Below, one piece after another: positions 43,617 through 54,725 of a stretch of 64,000 nt of DNA. The notes beneath the pieces were generated by a model. It did no database searches and was not told the DNA's origin. It saw only the letters and a program-made list of their open reading frames with translations. Every line of letters starts with the position of its first letter. The stretch's first letter is position 1. The position numbers and the translations under genes are program-made. The stretch is from Megaustenia siamemsis (taxonomy: Eukaryota > Mollusca > Gastropoda > Stylommatophora > Ariophantidae): NCBI GenBank assembly GCA_032433765.1, contig JAVIAB010000092.1:62286126-62350125 (forward strand), read 5' to 3'.

Positions 43617-44060
43617 TCGTCATCATCATCATCAAGTACCCGGTCTACTGGCGTAGGTGATCATGTCACTCCACAACTTTTGATCTCGGCATCTATTTAT
43701 CATTTCTGTTGTTGACCTTCTGCCAAGCAATTCTCTTAAGCTGTCTGTTATTTTTTCTCTTTGCTGCCCTCTATCTCTTCGTCTCTCAATTTTTCCAGTT
43801 GTTACAATATATTCCAGTTGTTCTCTTCTCATTACATGGCCAAAAAATGATATTGCTTCTTCCTAATCTTGGAAATGAGCTCTCTTTTTGCTTTGATCTT
43901 TCTCAGAACATCTTCATTACTCTTCTTAGCTGTCCATGGTACTCTCAACATCTTCTCTAAAACCACATTTCTACAGACTCCAGTAATTTTCTTGTCTGTT
44001 GTCCTATTGTCCATGGTTCGCATCCATATGTTAAGACTGGCTCTACATAACATTTGCTGG
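43617..44060 (-). mobile_element. LINE-A 3' end, 5' truncated
   Basis: Minus-strand frames encode KKSNEDVLRKIKAKRELISK, MRREQLEYIVTTGKIE and the extreme C-terminus LWSDMITYASRPGT-stop. The (ATG)n tail is at 43618-43634. The copy ends at the Polinton remnant on the left and at the RTE-like LINE-C on the right. One frameshift near 43850 splits the coding part. Confidence 0.88.
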
Positions 44061-44189
44061 ATCGTTTTCGGTTGTTTCCAAAATGGAGGAATTATTTTTC
44101 TCCGGCTTGGTATATAACCGTTGATCAGAGGTTTAACAAGCCGCTATCGTAAAAACGATGTTGTTAATGAAACGTAGACCTGATACAGA

Positions 44190-47100
44190 ATGTGTAAATT
44201 AGCAGTAGATAGTTGTGATAGTTTTTTCGGCCCTAAAACAACAACAAAAATAGGATTCTGGAATGTTCGAACAATGGCCGCTCCGACGAAACATGCACAG
44301 GTCGCGAGCGAGATGGATAGATACGATCTAGATATTTTAGGATTAAGCGAAATGCGCTGGCTTGGAACAGGTAGGAGATCTGTTGATAATAAAATAGTAG
44401 TTTTTTCTGGAAGGGAAGATGGAAAACACCGTGAAGGAGTAGGCATAATGATGACAGACATAGCTGCAAGAAGTTTATTAGAATGGGAACCGGTAAATAG
44501 CCGTCTGATACGAACACGCTACAAAACAAAACATGGAAGACTTTCAATTATTCAATGTTATGCGCCTACTAACGAAGCTGATGATGAAGTTAAGGACGAT
44601 TTTTATAACCAACTGCAACAACTTATAAACAAAATACCAAAACACGATCTTTTAATTGTAATGGGAGACTTCAACGCCAAAGTAGGACAAGATAACGCAG
44701 GAGTGGAACATGTGATGGGGAGAGAAGGCTGTGATAATACTAGTCAGAATGGAGAAAGATTAATAGAATTATGTTTAATAGAAAATTTAGTTATAGGTGG
44801 GACATTATTTCCACACAAAAATATTCACAAAACAACATGGATATCTCCTGATGATAGAACCTCCAATCAAATTGACCACCTATGTATTAAACAACAATTC
44901 AGATCATCATTAATAGATGTAAGAGCTTACAGAGGTGCTGATGTTAATAGTGACCACAACCTGTGCATTGGGAAAATAAGATTAAAATTTAGAAACCAAC
45001 AGAAGAGGTCAATTACACATAAAATTGATAGTCATAAACTGAAAGATGAAGCCATAAAGGAAAAGTTTAACATAGAGCTAAGTAATTGTTATACAGCACT
45101 CGGTGAAATAGACTTAGATATCAATGAGATGTGGGACTCACAGAGCAAAATACTAATGACAGCAGCAGAAGCAAGTGCTGGACTGAAGAAAATGGAAAAA
45201 CGAGCTTGGATCTCAGACACCACGTGGAAATACATCAAAGAAAGAAGAGAAGCGAAGAGAGCCATGACTAATGTAAAGACAGATCTTGGAAAGGTTCTGG
45301 CAAAAGCAACATACAAAGAATTAGACAACAAAGTGAAAAGTTCAGCAAGAAGAGATACAAGAGCTTATATAGACAATTTGGCAGAGAAAGCAGAAACAGC
45401 TGCAATTACAGGAGACAGCAGAACTCTTTATACTGTGCAAAAGATGCTGACAAACACCTATACATCCAGTGGAACACCAATTCTAGACAAATCTGGATCA
45501 ATGCTAACAACAAGCGCAGACATAAAAGCCCGTTGGGCGGAACACTTCAAAGAAATTCTTAACCGTCCACTACCCCACAGTTTAATAGATTTTGAAACTG
45601 AAACACCAGCAGCAGAATTAAATGTAAATTTAGATGACTTCACCTTGAGTGAAATAGAAACCACCTTAAAGCTTATGACCAATAACAAGGCTGCTGGAGA
45701 GGATAAGTTAACAGCTGAGATCCTCAAGGCAATTGATAGCCATAATCTAATACATCTCCAAAAAATGTTCAACATCATTTGGAAAACAGAGAAGACGCCT
45801 CATAAATGGAAAAAAGGAATCATTGTTAAGATCCCAAAAAAGGGCAATCTTAGAGATTGTAACAACTGGAGAGGCGTGACACTTTTGTCAGTTGCCTCAA
45901 AGTTATTCTGCAAAATCATCCTAAATAGAATACAGGATTCAATAGATACAGTAATGCGTGAAGAACAGGCTGGGTTTAGAAAAGGGAGAAGCTGTATTGA
46001 CCACATTTTCACTCTACGACTTATATTGGAGGAACACATTGAAAAGCAAAAACCTTTTGTACTTAACTTCATCTCTCCATGGTATATGGTGGATAGGCGG
46101 CAGGAACCATGAAGGCTATGTCTGAAAAGTGTTCCTTCTTGCAGTTTCCTCATATTCCAAGTCCGGCTTGTTGCAGGAGCTACTGAGTTAAGTGCTCTGT
46201 GCACACCGTGAGCTGTGTGTCTCATCCGTTTTGATCCTACTTCGATATCCCGCTTGTTTACGATGAATGATGATATCGTATGACAGGGAACAGTTGACTG
46301 TGTTCACTTTCTGCGCGGTTTCGCCTTATGTCTTTTGGCGTGTGCTGAGACTGCTACGATGGGGACTACAGTTACCTTTCTTTGTTTGGGAGATGAATTA
46401 GTAATTCGGATGATTCCACTGGCACGGGCGGTTGAGCAATTATGGATTTTAATTCGTTTGCTGTGATACCGAGGCCTTCCATAACCAATAACCAATAACT
46501 TAACTTCATCGACTTCAAAAAAGCATTTGATAGTATTCATAGAGATTCTTTGTGGAAAATTCTGAAGCAATATGGTTTACCATCAAAAATCATAAATATT
46601 ATCAAAGACATGTATGATGGTTACACATGTGCAGTTCGAACAGAGGAAGGACTGAGCGAATGTTTCCCAATAGAAACTGGGGTTAAACAAGGATGTATTT
46701 TATCGCCCTTGTTATTTGGAATTGTTATGGACTTCATAATGAAGAAATGCTGCACTGGTAATAAAGGCATCGAATGGATACAAGGAGACCTTTTGGAGGA
46801 CCTCGACTTTGCTGATGACATAGTCCTCATCAGCAGTCAGATAAAAACGATGCAGGAAAACACAAATGAACTATCATCAATAGCCAGCAAAATTGGGCTT
46901 GAGATCAATCATGAAAAGACTAAAGTCATGACTAGTTTAATTCCAACAGGTGACAAAATATACATGGAAAACAAACCAGTAGAAGAGATCGATCACTTTA
47001 TCTATCTTGGAAGTCACATTGATCGAGAAGGGGATACGAGCAAAGAAATTAAAATCAGAATAGCTAAAGCAGCAATGTCTTTCAGAAGCCTTGAAAAGTT

Positions 47101-47569
47101 GTGGAAATCAAAACTTATCAGCACAAACACAAAACTTAGGCTATTCAAATCAAATGTACTATCAACCCTTACGTATGTGTGTGAAAGCTGGAAAACAACA
47201 AGAGATATAGAAACAAAGTTGAACGCATTTGAAAATAAATGTCTAAGGAAAATACTTGGTATAGCATGGAACGAATTCAAAACAAATGAGGAAATTAGAG
47301 AAATCGCCAATCAACCACTAATATCTTCAGTAATAAAGAAAAGACGATGGTCATACGTTGGACATGTGATGAGAAGAGATAATAACCGAATAGCAAAGCA
47401 AGCCCTCATATGGGAAACAACAGGTAAAAGTAAAAGAGGAAGACCCAGGGAGACACTGAGAAGAACATTGATGAGAGAGGCAAGAGCAGCAGGAGTCGGC
47501 TCCCTCAATGAGATAGAACTGCTTGCACAGAACAGAGACAGATGGCGAGATTTGATAAAATATCTTTAA
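44190..47569 (+). pseudogene. LINE-C endonuclease/reverse transcriptase, disrupted by insertion
   Basis: Multifunctional retrotransposon protein that nicks target DNA and copies its RNA by target-primed reverse transcription. The first part (44190-46073, 628 codons) has the AP-endonuclease motifs GFWNVRTM, LSEMRW, MGDFNAKVG and SDHNLCIG, then a linker and RT motifs KIPKKGNLRDCNNWRGVTLL and EEQAGFRKGRSC. The second part (46511-47569, 352 codons and TAA) has DFKKAFDS, GVKQGCILSPLLF, the catalytic DFADDIVL and the C-terminal WSYVGHVMRR and GRPRETLRR. Both parts are multiples of three. Skipping 46074-46510 gives one frame of 980 codons with all catalytic residues, so loss of function comes from one late insertion. 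The reading from 46074 into the inserted element ends at 46112. Confidence 0.92.
46074..46497 (+). mobile_element. 0.4-kb unclassified retroposed element, copy 3, inside LINE-C
   Basis: A 424-bp insertion between exact copies of ACTTAACTTCATC (46061-46073 and 46498-46510). It begins TCTCCATGGTATATGGTGG and ends in the simple tail CCATAACCAATAACCAATA. The 13-bp duplication and tail indicate target-primed reverse transcription in trans by a LINE, not cut-and-paste. No terminal inverted repeats or convincing pol III boxes. The minus strand holds the conserved frame of about 60 codons (ending HKAKPRRK-stop) and a second frame with MRHTAHGVHRALNSVAPATS. Confidence 0.92.
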
Positions 47570-47670
47570 AGAAAACTGCTAGAACAAAAAAATCCATATA
47601 GGAGAAGGTGTATCTTGGTCTACGCCCTATGGGCCGGTTACGGCTCGAAAGGTCAATAGATAGATAGAAT

Positions 47671-48626
47671 CATTCGACTTCGACATTATGACCCCGACTC
47701 CAATAAAATTCAGTCAAATTCACCCAATAATACACCAAACATCACTCAGCAGTAAATACGGCTCCTTCAAAATTGACTGCGACTAAAAAAAGATAATAAT
47801 CCTTCAGCACACATGCTTTGCCTTCATTAAAAATGTGTGTATGGCTGCGCTGAGGTACAAGATTTCAGGGATTTATGTACGACTGGATGGTTAAGGTCGC
47901 AATCCCAGTGCAGTCGAATTATATTATTTATGTTAAAGTTTCTATTTAATTCCCGAAATAAACAACTTTTATTGACACTTCTGTTGATAAAACTCGCGTC
48001 AACTTTGTAGCAAGACAAGTTTTGTTTCATTCGGCCACTCGCTCTCCATTTCAGCCCTGGATGGTCTCAAGCAAAATACGAAGGACTTTTCTGAACGAGT
48101 CTCTGCCTGATTTGTTTGTGTACTCAAGATCGTCTCAAAGCAAATCTGCCCAACTCGCAGGCTACTATCATGCACATCTCCTTCTCGTGCCTAGCTCAGT
48201 GCAGTCCAGAACTAACACTAGGCCAAGACTTTCTGTCATGCTGGCAATCCAGATTATGTTGCAAAAATAATACAAGATCACATTTCCACATCTCTTGGTA
48301 CGTGGCACTCGTGATTGTCAACAGTGGCGTGATTACAGTCCGTATTAACTGGGCACGCCCCGGGTGCCTTGATACGTTGGGAAAAATCATGTTCACAACC
48401 AGAAGTTTTTTTAAAAATTGGTACTGTTTTCTTCATGTAATTATTGCTTTCTGTTCACTAAATGCTCACTTGAGAATCAAGTTTGCTTGCAGGTTTAACT
48501 TGTTTTTTAGGGTCATTGGATAAAGTCGTGGCTTAGGGACACAACATTATTTCAGTTCCGAAGAGTAATGTCCACTTGAGCAACATTATACTTTATGAGG
48601 TGGTTCTAATCTGTCGTTGAAAGTAA
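47671..48626. other. Unique sequence, no gene seen
   Basis: The forward frame 48116-48523 (135 codons) has no ATG start and no family resemblance. A minus frame at 47827-48030 is equally unsupported. Confidence 0.45.
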
Positions 48627-48705
48627 CCCAGATCCCACCCCTAACCCAAAAACCTTGCCAAAACCCAAACCCGAACCCAAACCCAAACCCTGTTCCTAAC
48701 CCAGG
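48627..48705. repeat. Short AACCC-rich tract
   Basis: Several irregular AAACCC/GAACCC/TAACCC units over about 75 bp. It resembles, but does not match, a telomere-type array; only two copies are TAACCC. Confidence 0.7.
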
Positions 48706-49184
48706 AATAAAATAAATTGCATTAGTGATGAACATTGGTGAGCAGAGACATCTTTTAGTATATGAAAACCACTGTAGTCTTGTTGTGACGCCAACTTAGG
48801 TGAGATCACTTTAATTAATGTCCGTAAACTAGGACTTAACCGGTTTTTGTACCTTGTATAGAGTCCTTATACAAAACAGTCCTTGTTTGATTGTGACAAA
48901 AGTTTCCATACATCCAGATACTGGCCCATTTATGTGACTTTATTTACGGAACAACACCGCCTAGGTTCGGTTGCATGAACCTCAAATGTTTAGTTTATCT
49001 TCATAAGTTGGGAATACATGTCTCACTTCAGACTTTTAGATAGTATGATGGCAGTTTAAGGGAGAAGAAAGAAAAAAAGAGAAGGAGAGAGGGAGGGAGA
49101 ATTCCGTCCAATATAAAACGTGACGTTTAGGGAATGAAATGTCTTTTTTCTGTAAAAATCACACACGTTAACGTCATCAGCGCT
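48706..49184. other. Unique sequence, no gene seen
   Basis: A purine-rich stretch near 49060-49100; otherwise nothing. Confidence 0.4.
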
Positions 49185-49785
49185 ACTTCAAGCCGCGCTG
49201 CTCCAGTGCCGTGCTACTTCAGTACCGTGCTATATCAGTGCCGTGCTACTTCAAGCCGTGCTACTTCAGTGCCGTGCTACTTCAGTGCCGTGCTACTTCA
49301 AGCCGTGCTACTTCAGTGCCGTACTTCAGTGCCGTGCTACTTCAGTACCGTGCTACTTCACTGCCGTGCAACTTCAGTGCCGTGCTACTTCAGTGCCGTG
49401 CTACTTCAAGCCGTGCTACTTCAGTGCCGTGCTACTTCAAGCCGTGCTACTTCAGTGCCGTGCTACTTCAGTACCGTGCTACTTCACTGCCGTGCTTCTT
49501 CAGTCCCGTGCTACTTCAGTCCCGTGCTACTTCAGGCCGTGCTACTTCAAGCCGTGCTACTTCAGTGCCGTGCTACTTCAAGCCGTGCTACTTCAGTACC
49601 GTGCTACTTCACTGCCGTGCAACTTCAGTGCCGTGCTACTTCAGTGCCGTGCTACTTCAAGCCGTGCTACTTCAGTGCCGTGCTACTTCAGTCCCGTGCT
49701 ACTTCAGGCCGTGCTACTTCAGTACCGTGCTACTTCACTGCCGTGCTTCTTCAGTCCCGTGCTACTTCAATGCCGTGCTACTTTC
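49185..49785. repeat. 15/16-bp minisatellite, about 38 copies
   Basis: Two interleaved units, ACTTCAGTGCCGTGCT (16 bp) and ACTTCAAGCCGTGCT (15 bp), plus point variants. Mixed unit lengths rotate the frame without creating stops, so all three forward frames stay open for about 200 codons at once. That is the signature of a stop-free repeat, not of three genes. GC-rich. Confidence 0.95.
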
Positions 49786-49844
49786 CCAGAAGATAAAAAT
49801 TCCTGGAACTCATTTATAGTTGGGTCCTGAAGCCACCGGCAGGC

Positions 49845-49985
49845 TTCAGGTGTTCAGTATCTACTAACTTGCCTGTTCAGTATCTACTAACTTGCCTGTT
49901 CAGTATCTACTAACTTGCCTGTTTAGTATCTACTAACTTGCCTGTTCAGTATCTACTAACTTGCCTGTTCACTATCTACTGTTCT
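49845..49985. repeat. 23-bp minisatellite, 6 copies
   Basis: The unit is GTATCTACTAACTTGCCTGT plus TCA, 23 bp, nearly identical, with the last copy changed. Confidence 0.93.
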
Positions 49986-50317
49986 ACCTCGGCTCCAGCA
50001 TGGTGTTAACGCACCTGTTTCTCCGATGTGCACAAATACATGCATGGGCCAAATGATTGCCAATACATCATGTGCCTATCTTTTCCGATGTTAATTATGG
50101 TCCCCGTGTTGAGTGAACTCAACGGCCGAATCGATGAGCGAAAGAAAATTAACTTGTCAGCAACATGAGTCGAACCCTTAAGAGCTGCACAGATGTGAAT
50201 GCATTAATTACTGCTCAATATCTACATTAAGAAGATTGAATATGTTCTTTCTAATGAACCAATCTACACTTGTTCTTAACGTCACTATGTATGGACAAAC
50301 TCAGACAATTCCTGTAG
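49986..50317. other. Mostly unique; possible old tRNA-like remnant
   Basis: On the minus strand near 50160-50215, AAGGGTTCGACTC is a good box B match preceded by a box-A-like GAGCAGTAATTAATG, suggesting a degraded tRNA-derived SINE head. Confidence 0.4.
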
Positions 50318-51770
50318 ATCATCATCATCATCATCATGTGCCATACCGGTTGGCGTAGGCGATCATGTCCTTCCACAATTTTCTATCTACAGTGCTTCGT
50401 ATCAGTTCTGTTGTTGACTGTTTTCCATGCCATGACACCAAAATAATCAAGTTTTTTTCTCTCTTTGTTGTCCGCGATCTCTCTTTCCTTTTTTTTTGCC
50501 AGTTGTAACCAAGTATTCCAACTTTCCTCTTCTCATGATGTGCCCGAAAAATGTAGATTGTTTCTTTCTGATCTTTTTTAAGAGCTCCCTTTTTGTGTTG
50601 GTTCTTTGAGAACTTCCTCATTGGTCTTTTTAGCTGTCCAGGGAAACTTTCAACATTCTTCTGAGAAATCCCATCTCTGTGGCCTCTAATAGTCTTTTCA
50701 TTTGTTTTTCTACTGTCCATGATTCGCTTCCATAGGTCAGAATTGGTTCTATATAGCACAGATGAGCTCTCTTTCTCACTTCTTTTGACATAGATTTGTT
50801 GCATAAGATATTTTTCATTTTCTGAAATGCTATTTTGGCCTGAGCTATTCTGCTTTTTATTACTGTTATGCATCTTCTATCTGATGTAATTATTGTGGTC
50901 AAGTATTTGAAACATTGCACTTGTTTCAAATTTGTCCTGTTTATTTTTATGCAGCATGCTGGTGATGATTGTTTCTTCGATATTACCATTACTTCTGTTT
51001 TCTTACTATTCAGACATCGACCTTTCTTGTTGCTTTCTTTTACTATTACGTCTATCATTTCTTGTAGCTTATTCCCTTTCTGTGCTATTAAGACTGTGTG
51101 ATCCGCATATCGCAAATTATTTATGTTGTGACCATTGACTTCAATTCATTTTTTGTCTACTATTGATCTCATAATATGTTCGCTGTAAAGTGAAAACAAA
51201 CCCGGCGACAGAACACAGCCTTGTCTGACTACTTGTTTTATATATTAGAATTGTCCTGTTTGGTTGCTAATTCGTATAGCTGCTGTTTGGTGCCAGTACA
51301 TATTTTTTTATGATTCGCAGATCCTTGCTATCAATGTTTAATTTTTCCAGCATATTGATTATTTCCACATGCTTTACTTTGTCATATGCTTTTGTTTAGT
51401 CTATAAAGCACATATATAGATCTTCCTTTACCTCTATTGATATTTCTATCAATGTTTTTAAGATGTATATTACATTATTAGTGCCATTTCCTTCCACAAA
51501 TCCACATTGTTCCTCACTTATTTCTGGTTTTATTTTGTTTCTTACACGTCTCATGATGATCCTTAGTAATATTTTCGTCATATGGCTCATGAGACTAATA
51601 GTGCGATGGTCTTCCCAATCAGTGACGCCTGACTTCTTCAGTATGGCTACAAAAACAGATTTTAGTAGATCTTCGGGTATGTGTCCAGTGTTATATATGT
51701 CATTGAGTAGCTTTGTTATGACTTGTACTCCCAGCTCTCCTAAATCATTTATCTCTTCGATTGTCATATT
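50318..51770 (-). mobile_element. LINE-A longer copy with RT domain, inactivated
   Basis: Reading the minus strand from about 51770: an RT segment with HIPEDLLKSVFVAILKKSG, ISLMSHMTKILLRIIMRR and EEQCGFVEGNGTNNVIYIL; then MRYADHTVLI at about 51115, where the RT catalytic F/YADD is YADH; then ILTYGSESWTVEKQ; then the C-terminal region ending LWKDMIAYANRYGT-stop at 50334. Several stops and frameshifts separate the segments (51120-51395 and about 50640). The tail (ATG)n is at 50320-50336. The catalytic Asp change alone would abolish polymerase activity. Confidence 0.85.
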
Positions 51771-51815
51771 GATACCAAATTGTTATACATAATATAATTT
51801 ATGTAAATCATAAGA

Positions 51816-52077
51816 TAATAGCTGCATAGCCGCGATAGCTCAGTGGTTAGTTAACTGGACTAGAAGGACAAGAAGTAGGTTCGATCCCAACCGACGGCTT
51901 CCGGGTTCACCCAGCCTTAAATGGGTACCGACTTTTTTTCTGGGAAAGTAAAGCGGCACTGGCGTAATATCGACCACATTACCCCAAAAATCCTGTGCTG
52001 AAGGTCTGTAAAATTTAAGGTCCCTAACACCATATTCCAATGCGGGGCTCTTTACTTTTTACCTTAATAGCTGCATA
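51816..52077 (+). mobile_element. SINE-A copy with perfect 13-bp target duplication
   Basis: The head starts at about 51829 and lacks the first GGGA. The body has point deletions and the tail is CTCTTTACTTTTTACC. TAATAGCTGCATA is repeated at 51816-51828 and 52065-52077. Confidence 0.93.
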
Positions 52078-53179
52078 TTTCATCACACACGCGGGAATAT
52101 AACAAACTGTGCTAATATTTTGAACTTGAAAAAAAATTGATGTTCGAATTGATAGTTTGATAACAACATTATTACATATTTACCATCACTATTACTACCA
52201 ACCTCATAACGACAATCATCATAGATTTCATTATCATTGTCGACAACATTTTCAAACCTATTTCTTATTGTTCATTCTTTGTAATTGTTTTACTCATACC
52301 CATCTTGTCCTCACTTGCCCCACCGCTGGGTGTTAAAAAAAAAAATACATTAATATTTTCGGGGAGAACAAATGACAACTGAAGGGGCACCGTCTGAGAA
52401 AGTACCACACAGAAGCATATTGAGAGTGGAAGAGGGTGCTCAGTGTCCGGATAACGTCTCATTATGAAAGAGCAGATGCGTGACTTAAAAGGGCACTAGT
52501 GGTGGGGTCTCAATGCATGAATGGAGAAGAGATACTGGAGGCGTTGACTGTACAACAATAAGAGAATGCATCTGCAATTGATTTAATTGACCGATTTCCC
52601 TTAAAATGCTAACATTTAAAATTGAACACAGTACGAGTGACTAACGCATGCGCGTGAGAGGAAGTTGATGAGTGTTTCAGGAAGTTATATCTAGTCTTAT
52701 ACCGCTATATATCCAAACGATTGCTTCACTAAGTCGCTTGACCTTAAAGGTGGTGCTAAATGTACGTAATTAATGTTGTGTGGACGTTTACGATATCCGC
52801 ACCTCTTTATCAAATACAAAGTCTTCAAAAAGTCGTTTTAAGGTATTATGTTAACTTCTGTTCAAATGAGTAAGGAATGTTCTTATTTCTCTGGCCAGAC
52901 TACTTTTTTTATTCCAGGGCTACAACGATTGGGGGGGGGGGGGGGAGGGGGAAGGGGGGGCGCGAAAGGCACAGTGAGTTCTTGATCAGTTCCACCCGTT
53001 GTCTGCTATGAAGGGTCTAGTCTCCTATGAATTTGTCCTGAGTGCACATATGTCGGTTCATTGTCTTCTTTCATTGTATATTTCAATACTTGAAATAGTA
53101 CCAAGTAGGACAGTGAGTGTTTCAGTAAGAAGATATACGAGTATGTAATAACATTTTGCCAAATTTGTGAAACAACAAG
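52078..53179. other. Unique sequence with a G-run, no gene seen
   Basis: 52931-52960 is almost pure G and can form a G-quadruplex. The rest is unique. A 65-codon minus-strand frame (52265-52462) is unsupported. Confidence 0.45.
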
Positions 53180-53469
53180 TATATAAACCCCCTTTAGGAG
53201 CTACGAACGAAGATTGTGTTCACAGAAGTCTCTTTGTATGCCTCGATATTTAGCACAATTTGCAACACCCATCAGATAAAACAGAATCAGCCCGTTCGAC
53301 CAAGCTGGCATATTTCTCAACCCCGGTGACCTTGTTTGCTGGACAAACACTGCGGCGGTGTGAGGCTATGTATCCCTTGTGTATCAGTGCCAGATTTCAG
53401 CGCTTCCCTTGTTGGACTCTGAATGACGCCGTACAGAAGCTGTCTTTGGGCAGTGGTCAAGTGCTTTAA
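53180..53469 (+). other. Possible TATA box and GC-richer block with short open frame
   Basis: TATATAAA at 53180-53187 is followed by a GC-richer stretch. Downstream, a forward frame of 69 codons (53260-53469, non-ATG start) contains SARFQRFPCWTLNDAVQ. The nearest ATG (53238) opens only 13 codons. There is no family match; it could be a fragment of an exon or chance. Confidence 0.2.
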
Positions 53470-53504
53470 TTCTGGTTATTGGATTGTAAACATACGTGTC
53501 GATC

Positions 53505-53890
53505 ATCATCATCAAGTACCGGGCCTGCTGGCGTAGGTGATCATGTCTCTCCACAATTTTCGATCTCGACAGTTATTTATCATTTCAGTTGTTGACCTTC
53601 TGCCAAGCCATTCTCTTAAGCTGTATCTGGTATCTTTTCTCTTTACTTTCCTCTATCTCTTCGTCCCTCAATTTTCCCAGTTGTTACAATATATTCCAGC
53701 TGTTCTCTTCTCATTACATGGCCAAAAAGTGATGATAGTTTCTTCCTAATATTGGAAATTGCCTCTCTTTTTGCTTTGACCTCTCTCAGAACATTTTCAT
53801 TACTCTTCTTAGTTGTCCATGGTATTCTCAACACTCTTCTGTAAAACCACATTTCTACAGACTTCAGTGATTTTCTTGTCTGTAAGCGTC
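53505..53890 (-). mobile_element. LINE-A 3' end, 5' truncated
   Basis: The minus-strand frame 53643-53939 encodes RRVLRIPWTTKKSNENVLRE and HVMRREQLEYIVTTGKIEGR. The tail at 53505-53513 is ATCATCATC on the plus strand. Closely similar to the 43.6-kb copy. Confidence 0.87.
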
Positions 53891-54160
53891 GATAGAAGAA
53901 GTAACATTTAGTGAGAATTTTTGACGGGGAAGAAATCAACGACTACACACATATCGAGAAGAAGGGTGGAAGGTGTGCTGTGAACATAAAATATTTGTTG
54001 AAAGAAAAACAAATCGGCTTTTCTAATTAAATTTCTTTTTTTTTTGCTTCAGAATTGTCAGAGATGATTTTTTCTAAATGTCACCGCCTCTCTTCTTGTT
54101 TTATCATGCTCTTCTTTCTTTCATCACCTCTCTCTTTTCTTTATATTCTTCTATATCTAT

Positions 54161-54208
<48 letters not shown>

Positions 54209-54394
54209 CTAACATATAATATATATAATAGTAATTGTATAAAAATATAATTATAGAAATGTAAAACAAAGTTATATATAATATATATAACTTTAATTCA
54301 CATCGTATCCCTGATTACGCTCTTCCCTACTTCTCTCAATTTCGATTTACTCTTCCCATAATTCCTTTAACGCTATCTCATTGATAGGTAAAGG
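53891..54394. other. AT-rich sequence with (CT)n/(TA)n at 54163-54215
   Basis: CT dinucleotides pass into TATATA; flanking 54216-54300 has diffuse TATAT. No gene seen. Confidence 0.6.
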
Positions 54395-54725
54395 TAAAGG
54401 TCAAGAACGAGACTTGAATCGGCGTCTTAGTACGCGAGTTTTCACCCATATGTGCACTTCTGACTATCCAGAAGTTTTGGAGACCTCTGGATAGTGTCGC
54501 TTCAAGCATTGAAACTCACGATGCGAGGCGGCATTCCTCACCATCCCAAAGTATTATCCTTGTACCCATTTCTCCGCAGCGGGTGGGTCGACCGCGGGTG
54601 TATATATTTTGTTTCCAATCACGGGCACAACTCACACTTTTTGCAACGGGAATCGAAAACGGGTTGTCCGAAAGTCGGTAGCTCAGTCGAAGTGGTTTTT
54701 CCTAAGCTACCGAGGCCCCTTCTCA
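54395..54725 (-). mobile_element. SINE-D: third type of tRNA-derived SINE
   Basis: Read on the minus strand from about 54718: GGGGCCTCGGTAGCTTAGG (box-A-like), then a box-B-like TTTTCGATTCCCG at about 54640-54655, then a body with CACCCGCTGCGGAGAAATGG and an AAAGGTAAAGG-containing 3' side at 54388-54402. It shares no stretch with SINE-A or SINE-B beyond the boxes. Boundaries are approximate and no clean target duplication was found. Confidence 0.55.

Larger units (their letters stand above)
44080..47670 (+). mobile_element. LINE-C: RTE-like non-LTR retrotransposon, near full length
   Basis: The element covers a short 5' region (about 44080-44189), one long coding frame (44190-47569, see the gene entry) and a short 3' UTR ending in (ATAG)n at about 47655-47668. 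Only one lesion is visible, a 437-bp insertion including target duplication inside the RT domain. Order (apurinic endonuclease then RT, no RNase H, short simple tail) and length (about 980 codons) fit the RTE group; the exact clade needs a tree. The left boundary is approximate. Confidence 0.88.

Noticed and set aside
45800..46225. 141-codon minus-strand ORF across the LINE-C/0.4-kb junction
   Set aside because: It crosses an insertion boundary; the left half is the antisense of RT coding sequence. Only the part inside the 0.4-kb element is of interest and is discussed there.
48116..48523. 135-codon forward ORF
   Set aside because: No ATG start, no recognisable domain, background codon composition.
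48627..48705. Interstitial telomere repeats
   Set aside because: Units are irregular AAACCC/GAACCC with few TAACCC; not a TTAGGG-type array.
49134..49830. Three overlapping ORFs of about 200 codons
   Set aside because: Direct products of the 15/16-bp minisatellite, identical in composition in all three frames.
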